Assembly: GCF_001037495.1 (NCBI RefSeq)
Contig: NZ_KQ089823.1
Coordinates: 62,001-126,000 of the forward strand
DNA length: 64,000 nt
Source: Citrobacter sp. MGH106
GTDB taxonomy: Bacteria; Pseudomonadota; Gammaproteobacteria; Enterobacterales; Enterobacteriaceae
Direction of reading: 5' to 3'
The notes under the pieces are model-generated. The model did no database searches. It had not been told where the DNA came from and saw only the letters and a list, made by a program, of their open reading frames with translations. Below, in pieces: positions 1-8,510 of this stretch. The position numbers and the translations under genes were made by a program. Positions within the stretch are counted from its first letter, which is position 1. Every line of letters begins with the position of its first letter.

Positions 1-521
1 CCATCAGCCACAGCCAGATGTGGGCAATTCTGCCGCAAACCTGGCTGGGAAATCTGGTCGGTTCCGTATTCGTTGCCCTGCTGTACAGCTGGGGCGGCGG
101 CAGCCTGTTACCGGTCGATACCAGCATCGTACATACGGTAGCACTGGCAAAAACCACCGCACCTGCAACAGTACTGTTCTTTAAAGGTGCGCTGTGTAAC
201 TGGCTGGTTTGCCTGGCGATCTGGATGGCAATCCGTACTGAAGGTGCGGCGAAATTCCTCGCTATCTGGTGGTGCCTGCTGGCTTTTATCGCTTCCGGCT
301 ACGAGCACTCTGTTGCCAATATGACGCTGTTTGCCCTCTCATGGTTCGGTCACCACAGCGATGCTTATACGTTGGCTGGAATTGGTCATAATCTGCTGTG
401 GGTAACACTAGGTAATACTTTGTCCGGTGTCGTATTCATGGGATTGGGTTATTGGTATGCTACGCCAAAATCGGAGCGCCCTGTTCCGGCAAAAATCAAC
501 CAAACTGAGAATCTGGCATAA
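1..521 (+). CDS. nirC: Nitrite channel NirC, 3' part only
   Basis: The gene is cut by the left edge; the reading frame is open from base 3, leaving about the last 172 of the family's usual ~268 residues. NirC is an inner-membrane channel of the formate/nitrite (FocA/FNT) family that carries nitrite across the membrane for the cytoplasmic NADH-nitrite reductase NirBD. The visible part holds several hydrophobic helices (the [13 protein letters not shown] segment near the start and the [11 protein letters not shown] segment later) and a short polar tail ending in NQTENLA. It is followed after 26 bases by cysG, the usual nirBDC-cysG order, in which CysG makes the siroheme cofactor of NirB. Identity is secure; the N-terminus and promoter lie outside the window. 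Confidence 0.95.
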   Translation, partial: ISHSQMWAILPQTWLGNLVGSVFVALLYSWGGGSLLPVDTSIVHTVALAKTTAPATVLFFKGALCNWLVCLAIWMAIRTEGAAKFLAIWWCLLAFIASGYEHSVANMTLFALSWFGHHSDAYTLAGIGHNLLWVTLGNTLSGVVFMGLGYWYATPKSERPVPAKINQTENLA

Positions 522-547
522 CAGCCAAATCATTAAGGGGTAATGTC

Positions 548-1921
548 GTGGATCATTTGCCTATATTTTGTCAACTACGTGAGCGCGACTGCTTGATCGT
601 CGGCGGTGGTGATGTCGCAGAACGCAAAGCGCGGTTACTGCTGGAAGCGGGTGCCCGTTTAACGGTTAATGCACTTGCGTTTATTCCTCAGTTTACCGTA
701 TGGGCAAATGAAGGAATGCTGACGCTGGTTGAAGGGCCGTTCGATGAAGCCCTGCTCGACTCCTGTTGGCTGGCGATCGCCGCAACCGATGACGATGCCG
801 TCAACCTTCGCGTCAGCAATGCCGCTGAATCACGACGAATTTTCTGTAACGTGGTCGATGCGCCAAAAGCCGCCAGTTTCATCATGCCTTCCATTATCGA
901 CCGCTCGCCGTTAATGGTGGCAGTCTCCTCTGGTGGCACCTCACCTGTCCTTGCCCGCCTGCTGCGTGAACGGCTCGAATCCGTGTTACCGCAGCATCTG
1001 GGCCAGGTCGCGCAGTATGCGGGGCAACTACGTTCCCGGGTGAAAAAACAGTTTGCCAGCATGGGCGAACGTCGCCGTTTCTGGGAAAAGTTGTTCGTTA
1101 ACGATCGTCTGGCGCAATCGCTGGCAAATAACGATCAGAAAGCGATTGAGGAAACCACCGAACAGTTGCTCAGCGAACCGCTGGATCATCGCGGTGAAGT
1201 GGTACTGGTTGGCGCCGGCCCTGGTGACGCTGGGCTGCTGACGCTGAAAGGACTACAGCAGATCCAGCAGGCCGATGTCGTGGTGTATGACCGCCTGGTT
1301 TCTGATGACATCATGAACCTTGTGCGCCGCGATGCAGATCGTGTATTTGTCGGTAAACGCGCAGGCTATCACTGTGTACCGCAGGAAGAAATTAACCAGA
1401 TCCTCCTACGCGAAGCGCAACAGGGCAAACGCGTAGTACGCCTGAAAGGCGGCGATCCGTTCATCTTTGGACGCGGTGGCGAAGAGCTGGAAACGCTGTG
1501 CCACGCAGGCATTCCGTTCTCTGTGGTTCCAGGCATTACCGCAGCTTCTGGCTGCTCTGCATATTCGGGTATTCCACTGACACATCGAGATTACGCCCAG
1601 AGCGTACGTCTGGTCACCGGCCACCTGAAAACTGGCGGCGAGCTGGACTGGGAAAACCTGGCAGCAGAAAAGCAGACACTGGTGTTCTATATGGGACTGA
1701 ACCAGGCTGCCACTATCCAGGAAAAATTGATCGAGTTTGGTATGCAGGCTGATATGCCGGTTGCGCTGGTAGAAAACGGAACCTCCGTTAAACAACGCGT
1801 CGTCAACGGAGCGCTGACGCAACTCGGTGAACTGGCGCAGCAGGTTGAAAGTCCGGCCCTGATTATTGTTGGTCGTGTTGTTGGATTGCGCGATAAGCTG
1901 AACTGGTTTTCGAATCACTAA
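548..1921 (+). CDS. cysG: Siroheme synthase CysG (trifunctional)
   Basis: At 457 residues this has the full length of enteric CysG. The N-terminal ~200 residues form the precorrin-2 dehydrogenase/sirohydrochlorin ferrochelatase module, with the NAD-binding glycine motif [12 protein letters not shown] near residues 17-28. The rest, starting near [15 protein letters not shown] (about residue 217), is uroporphyrinogen III methyltransferase, with a [18 protein letters not shown] motif. It converts uroporphyrinogen III to siroheme for nitrite and sulfite reductases. The start is a GTG at 548, seven bases after AAGGGG (535-540); the neighbouring ATG at 543 is out of frame. It is transcribed with nirC and ends before a bidirectional terminator. 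Unlike E. coli K-12, yhfL and the frl genes do not follow. Confidence 0.97.
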   Translation: MDHLPIFCQLRERDCLIVGGGDVAERKARLLLEAGARLTVNALAFIPQFTVWANEGMLTLVEGPFDEALLDSCWLAIAATDDDAVNLRVSNAAESRRIFCNVVDAPKAASFIMPSIIDRSPLMVAVSSGGTSPVLARLLRERLESVLPQHLGQVAQYAGQLRSRVKKQFASMGERRRFWEKLFVNDRLAQSLANNDQKAIEETTEQLLSEPLDHRGEVVLVGAGPGDAGLLTLKGLQQIQQADVVVYDRLVSDDIMNLVRRDADRVFVGKRAGYHCVPQEEINQILLREAQQGKRVVRLKGGDPFIFGRGGEELETLCHAGIPFSVVPGITAASGCSAYSGIPLTHRDYAQSVRLVTGHLKTGGELDWENLAAEKQTLVFYMGLNQAATIQEKLIEFGMQADMPVALVENGTSVKQRVVNGALTQLGELAQQVESPALIIVGRVVGLRDKLNWFSNH

Positions 1922-1952
1922 TTCGACGCTAACACTGCAGTATGAAGCCAAT

Positions 1953-1981
1953 AAAAAAACCGGGAGTTTCCCGGTTTTTTT
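1953..1981. terminator. Bidirectional terminator between cysG and yhfS
   Basis: A GC core CCGGG (1960-1964) pairs with CCCGG (1970-1974), flanked by seven A on one side and seven T on the other. It therefore works as an intrinsic terminator in both directions: for nirBDC-cysG from the left and for the php operon from the right. Confidence 0.9.
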
Positions 1982-2001
1982 ATGCCTGTCGTCACCCATT
2001 T

Positions 2002-3096
2002 TCAGCCAGTCATGACTTGCTTAATGCTTTCCCGCAAAATACGTAGCACCGTTTGCTCTCCACTACGGTTTGGATTAATGCGAATCGCATATTCCTCAAG
2101 CCCCGGACTGGCTTCACGAAAAGTCCCGGAGAGGCGATAAAACAGAGGAGGGAGCTCATATTTCGACTCCGCACCCACCGGATACGGCAGCGCCCCTCGT
2201 TTTTGCGCCTCTTCCAATACCCTTTTAGCTATCGGCTGATGAAACTCGACGATCAGAACCTTCGACTGCGCATTAGCGATCGCCGCCAGTTTCACCTCGG
2301 GAAGCCCCCCGCTATTCAGGTACGTTAGCAATCGCTCAGACACGCCTGCCTGCACCGCATGCATCACTGGGGCGAAAACCAGCCCCCGAAGTACCTCCAA
2401 CGCCTGCGCTCCCTGAATCTGGCAGCCGCCGGAATACTGAGTCGCACGGATTCTGCCGATAATATCCGCCTTGCCAACCACCGCCCCCACCCCTTCCGGC
2501 CCAAAGAGCTTAAAACAGGAGAAGGTAGAGAGCGTCGCCCCACATTCACAGCCAATACGGTCAACTTTCATCACCGCATAGTTGTCATCGGTTAACGTTG
2601 GCAGCCCACACAGGGCAATCTCCGCCAGTACTTCAGCCAGCACATAGCTGTCCTGCGGCTGCTGACGGGTATGCTGTACCAGCGCTGCATCGGGGCGATG
2701 TTCAGCGATAACCTGTCTTAATGCCGCAAGGTCATTGAAGTCGGCCCTGACCAGCTCAATTCCCATCTGCTCAACGAGCACCATCGTGGTGGGATAAACC
2801 GGCGCAACATGCACCAGTAGCCGCAGCCCTGGTTTGAGTAACGACGCCAACCCCGCGCGAATCGCCCCGGTTCCTGCGCCCTGAACCAACACCGCCGCTT
2901 CCGCATGAAAGGCATCAGCCAACACGTGTTCCACTCGCTGCGTCACCCGGGGCTGATTCAACCCAGGGCTCAGCCCCAGGTCGCCGCCCGACAGAAAATC
3001 TGCACCGGGAAAGTGGCGGCAGAGGGAGTCTACCAGCGCAAACTGCTTTTGCTGCGCCTCAGCAAGTGTCAAACTTTGCAACGGAAACGTCTTCAT
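2002..3096 (-). CDS. yhfS: YhfS, PLP-dependent aminotransferase-like enzyme
   Basis: This 364-residue protein is close to the E. coli YhfS length and has the features of a fold-type I PLP enzyme (aspartate aminotransferase superfamily, Cys/Met-metabolism or selenocysteine-synthase-like branch). TLTDDNYAVMKVD supplies the Asp pair at 170-171 expected to contact the pyridine nitrogen. STFSCFKLFGPEG places Lys196 as the probable Schiff-base lysine, followed by the phosphate-binding glycines. QGAGTGAIRAGL (72-83) resembles the PLP-phosphate cup. Reaction and substrate are unknown. It is the last gene of the php operon, 10 bases after yhfT, so it may act on the end product of the pathway or on a transported compound. 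The fold call is firm; the function is not. Confidence 0.85.
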   Translation of the reverse strand: MKTFPLQSLTLAEAQQKQFALVDSLCRHFPGADFLSGGDLGLSPGLNQPRVTQRVEHVLADAFHAEAAVLVQGAGTGAIRAGLASLLKPGLRLLVHVAPVYPTTMVLVEQMGIELVRADFNDLAALRQVIAEHRPDAALVQHTRQQPQDSYVLAEVLAEIALCGLPTLTDDNYAVMKVDRIGCECGATLSTFSCFKLFGPEGVGAVVGKADIIGRIRATQYSGGCQIQGAQALEVLRGLVFAPVMHAVQAGVSERLLTYLNSGGLPEVKLAAIANAQSKVLIVEFHQPIAKRVLEEAQKRGALPYPVGAESKYELPPLFYRLSGTFREASPGLEEYAIRINPNRSGEQTVLRILRESIKQVMTG

Positions 3097-3106
3097 TTAC
3101 ACCACC

Positions 3107-4411
3107 TTATGCCGGGACAAACAGCCCCAACCAGTAAAGAATATTCAGCACAATGCCGGTTATCATCACTGCCACCACGGGTGCAGCCATTTTCTGTACC
3201 GGGCGTCCAATCGATTCGTTGAGGAAATAAATCGCGACGGCGATAGAAAAACCGGTATAGCCCGCCATCTTAATCGCAGCAAAAATAGAGCCGACCAGCA
3301 GCGCCATTTCCATCAACATATTCATGGCGTTACGAATGTTATCCGATGCGTTACGCACGGACGGATAACGTCCCAGCCATTTACCGATAGAGCGCAGTAA
3401 CAGGACTTCTGCGGAAATGACCAGTGCGCCAAGAAGTGCCGCAATCCACGGATTCGGCGCTAAATAGCCCACGGCATAGACAAAGGTAAAGCCCGCCACT
3501 GCGTACACCCCGGTCGCCAGCGCCGTAGTGGCAATCAACGGCACAAAACCTAAACCGCGCATAAATTCAGCTAATGCCGCCTGATTAACCAGTGTTTGCG
3601 ACTGCTCCGGTGTAATACCTGCGGAATAGGCTTTTTCCAGCGTAAAGATGGACACCTCACTACCCGCGAAAATCTTCATACTGGCAACCGCTGCAATCAA
3701 TGCCCCGACAATCGCGATATACGGCAGGTTTTTAATGATCCGCGAGGTACGCTCTTCAAACACCGATAGCCCGCTGGTATCCATTCCTTCATCGCCCCGA
3801 TGACGCAGGTCGTGCGTGATAGCGATCGCCAACAGCATGATCATCCCCACGAAAATCTCGATCGATTCGGGGTTCAGATGCGGGAAGTAGCGCACGACAA
3901 TAACGCGGGTCATCAGCACCACGACCGCAGCGATAAGGCTACGTTGCCAGCCGAACTGGTAGAAAATCGCCACCAGTGGAAAAAGTGCGAATGCAGAAAC
4001 AACCGGAGAGCTCAGCTCACCCAGACTCCCCAGCACATCGACCGGCAACGCTGTCAGCAACTGGTTTACCGGCAGCAGGCAGGTGAGGATCAATACGCCC
4101 CAGATAGCCCCCATACCAAACGCCAGCAGACTGTTGGCCGCCAGCACACCGAGGATGTCCGTCGGCAGGAACAGCAACCAGGCGTTGAGCAACCCGGTTT
4201 TCAGGGTGAACGAAATCCCCACTGACGCCACAAAACCAATGCTCAGACCAAAGGCAATACTCCCCGCCTCGCGGCGGTTCATGTTACCTTCGATAAGCTG
4301 CGGCAGAATTGGGCGAATGCCGTCATGGAATACGGCAGCTGACCGATGCGCCAGCAGTGATGTCATACCGGTCAGGCAGGCCACCACGATAATCTGAATA
4401 TACAGATCCAT
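3107..4411 (-). CDS. yhfT: YhfT, multi-pass inner-membrane protein, probable transporter
   Basis: This 434-residue, strongly hydrophobic protein has about ten to twelve predicted membrane segments and starts with one directly at the N-terminus (IQIIVVACLTGMTSLLAH). Length equals E. coli YhfT. It has no ATP-binding, PTS phosphorylation or other catalytic motif that I can see. The short cytoplasmic-looking loop around residues 205-230 (DLRHRGDEGMDTSG...) separates two hydrophobic halves. It lies 10 bases after yhfU and 10 bases before yhfS, and YhfU may be its soluble partner. From context it is the likely uptake or exchange system for whatever the php enzymes process. Substrate unknown. Confidence 0.85.
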   Translation of the reverse strand: MDLYIQIIVVACLTGMTSLLAHRSAAVFHDGIRPILPQLIEGNMNRREAGSIAFGLSIGFVASVGISFTLKTGLLNAWLLFLPTDILGVLAANSLLAFGMGAIWGVLILTCLLPVNQLLTALPVDVLGSLGELSSPVVSAFALFPLVAIFYQFGWQRSLIAAVVVLMTRVIVVRYFPHLNPESIEIFVGMIMLLAIAITHDLRHRGDEGMDTSGLSVFEERTSRIIKNLPYIAIVGALIAAVASMKIFAGSEVSIFTLEKAYSAGITPEQSQTLVNQAALAEFMRGLGFVPLIATTALATGVYAVAGFTFVYAVGYLAPNPWIAALLGALVISAEVLLLRSIGKWLGRYPSVRNASDNIRNAMNMLMEMALLVGSIFAAIKMAGYTGFSIAVAIYFLNESIGRPVQKMAAPVVAVMITGIVLNILYWLGLFVPA

Positions 4412-4421
4412 ATTCGTGCCT

Positions 4422-4775
4422 TTATTTCAGATGGTTAATCAGCATTGGGATTGCGTGTTCAATGTGTTCAACGGAGAGACCAAACGCGACTTTTCCTTCC
4501 GTAATCATTTTTGCAATATGGTCGTCTTTCGCCTTAATCCCCGGCTTGGCAATGGTGCAGCTTTTGTTGTAACCAATCACCGCAATGGCAATCGACAACG
4601 CCGCGCCCGCACCGGTGTTACAAGCGCCAATGTAGTAATCCAGTTGCCCGGATTTCACCTTCATCGCCGCTTCCATATCGTTATGAATAGAGACTTCAAA
4701 GCAGCCAGGAGCCACTGTTTCGATAGTTTTTTTAATCTGCTCACGCTGTAAGCCAGCAACGCCAATCTTTTTCAT
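4422..4775 (-). CDS. yhfU: YhfU, small conserved protein (DUF2620 type)
   Basis: The chosen start gives 117 residues, the E. coli YhfU length; the ATG at 4775 is preceded by AAGGACAG, whereas an upstream in-frame ATG at 4832 lies inside php. The protein begins MKKIGVAGLQREQIKKT and carries a glycine-rich stretch IGACNTGAGAALS near residues 49-61. Size and arrangement recall small PTS IIB-like or nucleotide-binding subunits, but there is no N-terminal phosphoryl-accepting cysteine of the canonical IIB kind; Cys51 and Cys73 are internal. It sits directly between php and yhfT with 10-base gaps, which suggests a partner of the YhfT membrane protein. Function unknown. Confidence 0.82.
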   Translation of the reverse strand: MKKIGVAGLQREQIKKTIETVAPGCFEVSIHNDMEAAMKVKSGQLDYYIGACNTGAGAALSIAIAVIGYNKSCTIAKPGIKAKDDHIAKMITEGKVAFGLSVEHIEHAIPMLINHLK

Positions 4776-4785
4776 TATTCTGTCC

Positions 4786-5664
4786 TTATTGGAAAAATTG
4801 AGAGGGGTTATCACGTAACATCGTATCCACATCGGCCTGACTGAATCCTGACTGGCGCAGCTGTGGAATAAAGTTGGTTAACAGGTAGTTGTAACCATTA
4901 CCGCCATTGGCTTTCAGATGGGAGCGGCGGGTAATATCCATTGAGAGCATCACGCGGTTAAGCAACCCACGATCGCGTAACGCATGCAGCATCCCAATAC
5001 GCTTTTCGTCCGGGTAGTAGCTGTTTTTACCGATGGTGTCGAACTGCACATACGCGCCGAGATCGATCATGTGCAGAATATTGTCGAGGTTATCTTTCAA
5101 ATCGCAGTGGCCTACAACCACGCGAGAGAGCGAAACGCCTTGCGCTTTCAGTAGCGCCAGCTGTTCCAGCCCCATGGTGCTAAAAGAGGTATGGGTCGAA
5201 ACCGGTCGCCCGGTTTCGTTATGCGCTCGTGCGGCGGCAATGAACACCTTCTCCTCCAGTGGCGTAATCACCCCTTCGCTGGAGCCAATTTCCGCAATAA
5301 TCCCAGCTTTGAGTTCGCTGCCATCGATACCGATAAGGATCTCATCAATCATCTCCTGAGCAAGCTGCTCCACGCTGCGGGTCGCAACATGCTCCGGGAA
5401 AAACGCATCCTGGTAATAGCCAGTACAGGCCACCACGTTCATCCCCGTATCACGCATGATATCGAGCATAAATTGTGGATCACGCCCCATGTATCGGTTA
5501 GTCATCTCAATGATGTTGCGAACGCCCAACGCCCGCAGATCCTTCATCTCCTGACAGATGAGATCGTACTGATCCAGTCGACAATCGAGGTTGTTCTTAA
5601 AACCAGAGAGATCGATATGCAAATGCTCGTGGACGTAGGTATAGCCCGTCGTATCAATCTTCAT
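4786..5664 (-). CDS. php: Php, phosphotriesterase-homology metallohydrolase
   Basis: This 292-residue protein has the length of E. coli Php. It is a member of the phosphotriesterase/lactonase branch of the amidohydrolase superfamily (TIM barrel, binuclear metal). The metal ligands can be placed: HEH at residues 12-14, Glu125 (in [10 protein letters not shown], replacing the carbamylated lysine of classical phosphotriesterase), His158, His186 (VGHCDLKD) and Asp243 (LSMDITRR). The natural substrate is unknown; relatives are often lactonases or phospho-sugar lactonases. The start at 5664 follows AGGAGAC and overlaps the yhfW stop as ATGA, so translation is probably coupled. An upstream in-frame start at 5742 would extend into yhfW and is unlikely. 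Confidence 0.9.
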   Translation of the reverse strand: MKIDTTGYTYVHEHLHIDLSGFKNNLDCRLDQYDLICQEMKDLRALGVRNIIEMTNRYMGRDPQFMLDIMRDTGMNVVACTGYYQDAFFPEHVATRSVEQLAQEMIDEILIGIDGSELKAGIIAEIGSSEGVITPLEEKVFIAAARAHNETGRPVSTHTSFSTMGLEQLALLKAQGVSLSRVVVGHCDLKDNLDNILHMIDLGAYVQFDTIGKNSYYPDEKRIGMLHALRDRGLLNRVMLSMDITRRSHLKANGGNGYNYLLTNFIPQLRQSGFSQADVDTMLRDNPSQFFQ

Positions 5665-6887
5665 AAGGTGTCTCCTGTAAGTCGCAACGATGAAAGAAAA
5701 GAGGTGCCGTTTTGTGGAGGTTGCGCGCCAAAAAACTCGCAAACCGTTGCCCCTACATCCGACAACGTGGTACGAACGCCCAACCGGGTGGGTTCCAGTC
5801 CCTGCTGATAAACCAATATCGGTACGACTTCGCGGGTATGGTGACTATGTCCGATGGTCGGATCGTTGCCGTGATCGGCCATGACGACCAAACAATCATC
5901 CCGAGCCATAGCCGCCAGAAGACGTGTAAGATTACGATCGACAAGCTGTAAACGTTCGGCATAGCGTGCGACATCCTCTGCGTGTCCGGCGAGGTCGGTT
6001 TCCTGGATGTTGGTGCAGATGAACACTGTTGATTTGGCCTGAAATTCATTCAGCGTGATATCCATAATCTGCTGACTGTCTACCAGGTTTTGCCAATTGC
6101 GGCCGTGAGGATTGCTGACGATATCCGCTACTTTACCAACCAGAACCGTAGGCACTCCCACCTCATACAGCTTTTGTGGTACCTGTACCCGATCATCAAC
6201 GCCGTAGCCCATATGTCTGACCTGGAAACCACATTCATAAGCACCGGAACGCGGAGCGTTAATACCGATAAAGCGGCCTTCTTTTATCTCAGCGGCATCC
6301 AGAATGCGTTGGCTGTCATTAAGCTGCCCACCAAAGGCAATCACCCGCCCTACTTGTACTTGTTCGCGTACCACGTGCCCTATCTTCAACACCTCATCAA
6401 ACGGGATAACAGAAAGGTTCGCGGTAAGGTTATAGACCTGACCTAAATCGGCTTCGAGGTTGTCACCCACTGCAACCGCCTGGTTGACCCACAAATACGT
6501 CAACTCGCCACCACGTCGCTCTACCAGCCAGCCTTCGGCAATCAGTGCCCGTTCAACGTCGGCAATAACTTCGCTAAACGGCATACGTAACGGAGACTGT
6601 GGTTGGGTTCCTAAAATTTCCTGATGTCCCATAAAGGTGTCGCCACCTTCATGTTGCAATTCAGCAACGCCCCAAACCGCTGACGCAGAAGGATTCATCA
6701 CACCAGGCGTATAGCCCAACGCGTTAATCAGCCCCAGTTTTTCCAGCGTGGGAAGCTGCAACTGCGGTAATTTGCCAAGAATATGTCCGCAGGTATTTGC
6801 CCCGGCATCCTGCGGCCTGACCCGAGCCACGTCTTTCATTGCGCCAACGCCAAAACTATCGATCACCAACACCACGAATCGGGCCAT
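5661..6887 (-). CDS. yhfW: YhfW, phosphopentomutase-like metalloenzyme
   Basis: This 408-residue protein belongs to the alkaline phosphatase/phosphopentomutase metalloenzyme superfamily. Visible features are [14 protein letters not shown] with the metal aspartate at residue 10, the probable phospho-acceptor threonine 32 in [17 protein letters not shown], and the C-terminal metal cluster [19 protein letters not shown]. DeoB (phosphopentomutase) has the same set. The best guess is a phosphosugar or related phospho-compound mutase or phosphohydrolase; the natural substrate is not known. The start codon shares one base with the yhfX stop (TGATG) and the stop overlaps the php start (ATGA), so yhfX, yhfW and php are a translationally coupled set. 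Confidence 0.87.
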   Translation of the reverse strand: MARFVVLVIDSFGVGAMKDVARVRPQDAGANTCGHILGKLPQLQLPTLEKLGLINALGYTPGVMNPSASAVWGVAELQHEGGDTFMGHQEILGTQPQSPLRMPFSEVIADVERALIAEGWLVERRGGELTYLWVNQAVAVGDNLEADLGQVYNLTANLSVIPFDEVLKIGHVVREQVQVGRVIAFGGQLNDSQRILDAAEIKEGRFIGINAPRSGAYECGFQVRHMGYGVDDRVQVPQKLYEVGVPTVLVGKVADIVSNPHGRNWQNLVDSQQIMDITLNEFQAKSTVFICTNIQETDLAGHAEDVARYAERLQLVDRNLTRLLAAMARDDCLVVMADHGNDPTIGHSHHTREVVPILVYQQGLEPTRLGVRTTLSDVGATVCEFFGAQPPQNGTSFLSSLRLTGDTL

Positions 6888-8050
6888 CAGTCCTCCAGAA
6901 CGTTGCCAAGGCTGTCGTAACGGGCCACAATTTCTGCCGCACCACGTTGAATCCCGGATACCAACACCACATCACTGCGCGTCACAAAAATTTGGGTACG
7001 GAAGCAGAACACCACCGCACTGCTCACCGGGAACTCTCCAGCCAGAGGCAGGTAATAATCGATACTGCTGGCGTCCACAGGTTTCAGCTTCGCGTCAATG
7101 GGCGTATTACTGTCAGGAGTAAAAACCAGTGCATTTTGCGCATGACCGCGACGGTAATAACCACCGCCATAGCAATAGCTATCTCCACGAAAATTGTGCG
7201 AAATTTCACTCAGCCAGAGCATCGCAATACGTTCAGGTTGATCACCTTTTTGATTGGAAGGGACAGTCCCTGTCAGGGCATGTCCTGGTTCAGCATGAGT
7301 TACACCATATTTCGCCAGTAGCGGCAGCGACGCGCAGCTGCTGGCAGAAGGGGCATTAAGTTGTTCAATCTCAATTCCCGCTGCCTCTAACTGACGTCTG
7401 GCTTCCACCAGAGTGTGCAGGTTTGGTGTCGGTATCGTTTCGGCAGATTTCTCATCCCATAGCAGACAAGGAAAATGCGTTAAGCCGCTCAGGCGAAGGC
7501 CAGGTAAACGACGTATTTCACTTACCACTTCATTCAGATACGTCACTGGGAAACCGCTTTCTTGTCCCGGATAAAGAAAATCATCTTTGCCATACACTTT
7601 AAGCATTACGCTCTGTTCACGACCGGTCTTTAGCGCTGCTGCAGAAACCTCACGCGCTTTCTCCAACGAAAACAGGGTAATAACGTCGGTCCCCTGAGCT
7701 ACCGCTTCACTAACCTGTCGCGAAGGGATCTGCACCAGGTGTCCCTGATGTGCGACCGGCAGCCCCGCACGTCGCATGACCCGACCTTCTTTGTAATCAA
7801 CGACCACAATGCCTTCGTATCCCAGCTGTAAAAGCTTGTCCGCCAGCCAGGGATTACGACCTATCTGCTTCGTCATCAAATAGAGTGACATACCGTGCTG
7901 TCTGGCTACGTCTAGCAGGCGTTTGCCATTCTCCATCACCTGGTCAACATCAATGACCCAACTGTCCGGAGCGATCTTTCCCTTCTGCCACAAGCTAACC
8001 GCAGCAGTAATAAGAGCAGGGTTCTGGCGTTTCAATGCATGTATAAACAT
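6887..8050 (-). CDS. yhfX: YhfX, alanine-racemase-like PLP enzyme
   Basis: This 387-residue protein has the E. coli YhfX length and resembles fold-type III PLP enzymes (alanine racemase/D-amino acid aldolase type). Lys61 in [12 protein letters not shown] is the expected PLP lysine. The barrel strand motifs [10 protein letters not shown] and [16 protein letters not shown] segments follow (here [12 protein letters not shown]), and the C-terminal domain starts near [10 protein letters not shown]. It probably racemises, decarboxylates or otherwise transforms an amino compound; the substrate is unknown. A GAGG lies seven bases before the ATG at 8050. The 83-base gap to yhfY upstream is the only sizeable gap in the operon and contains a 10-bp inverted repeat. 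Confidence 0.87.
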   Translation of the reverse strand: MFIHALKRQNPALITAAVSLWQKGKIAPDSWVIDVDQVMENGKRLLDVARQHGMSLYLMTKQIGRNPWLADKLLQLGYEGIVVVDYKEGRVMRRAGLPVAHQGHLVQIPSRQVSEAVAQGTDVITLFSLEKAREVSAAALKTGREQSVMLKVYGKDDFLYPGQESGFPVTYLNEVVSEIRRLPGLRLSGLTHFPCLLWDEKSAETIPTPNLHTLVEARRQLEAAGIEIEQLNAPSASSCASLPLLAKYGVTHAEPGHALTGTVPSNQKGDQPERIAMLWLSEISHNFRGDSYCYGGGYYRRGHAQNALVFTPDSNTPIDAKLKPVDASSIDYYLPLAGEFPVSSAVVFCFRTQIFVTRSDVVLVSGIQRGAAEIVARYDSLGNVLED

Positions 8051-8078
8051 CTGTATGCCTCGTTTCTAATCCCTCAGT

Positions 8079-8104
8079 TAAATATTCATTTTTTTGAATA
8101 TTTA
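8079..8104. repeat. 10-bp perfect inverted repeat in the yhfY-yhfX gap
   Basis: TAAATATTCA (8079-8088) and TGAATATTTA (8095-8104) are exact reverse complements around six T. The right arm with its neighbour (TTGAATATTTA) recurs in front of yhfZ at 9434-9444. There is no T-tract after the stem on the minus strand, so it is a poor intrinsic terminator. An operator for an operon regulator (perhaps YhfZ) or an mRNA processing or stability hairpin fits better. Confidence 0.6.
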
Positions 8105-8133
8105 AAGTGCAATACGCCGATACTCTTTTTACT

Positions 8134-8496
8134 TCAGACGGCTTCGTGCGCCGCCATCCACAAACCGTACAGATTTGCCAACAGATACCCCTCTTCATTC
8201 GGATGCAGTGTCACCGCAAACTCTTTCAGCAAAATCTGGTGTACCAACAAAATAGTTGGCCAGAGGTTGGATTGCGTCAGTTCTGTCAGCAGTTCATCAT
8301 CCAGCGCTTCAATCACTTCTCCCCGACGACTGCGCATTAATGCACTTGCCATATGGGTCATCGCCATCGTCCCTTGCTCGGAATAAACCGGCAAACGCCA
8401 CTCTTCATCCAGTCGCTTCACAACCTGCAGCATGCCGCTACAGATATCTTGGTCGATAACGCCTGCGTCACACAGCAGGTTCAGTCTGTTTTCCAT
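8134..8496 (-). CDS. yhfY: YhfY, single PRD-domain protein
   Basis: This 120-residue, all-helical-looking protein matches E. coli YhfY and the PTS regulation domain (PRD) pattern found in antiterminators and sugar-operon activators. The segment TMAMTHMASALMR carries the conserved-type histidine (His48), and PNEEGYLLANLYGLW resembles the second PRD signature. It has no DNA- or RNA-binding domain of its own, so it may act on another protein, such as YhfZ encoded 14 bases upstream. PRDs are normally phosphorylated by PTS proteins; whether this one is cannot be seen. The PRD call rests on pattern recognition and family knowledge. Confidence 0.8.
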   Translation of the reverse strand: MENRLNLLCDAGVIDQDICSGMLQVVKRLDEEWRLPVYSEQGTMAMTHMASALMRSRRGEVIEALDDELLTELTQSNLWPTILLVHQILLKEFAVTLHPNEEGYLLANLYGLWMAAHEAV

Positions 8497-8510
8497 CCCA
8501 TGCCCTTCGC

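Noticed and set aside
1406..1999. Open frame of 197 codons on the minus strand within cysG
   Set aside because: Antisense to the conserved methyltransferase domain and begins inside the terminator region.
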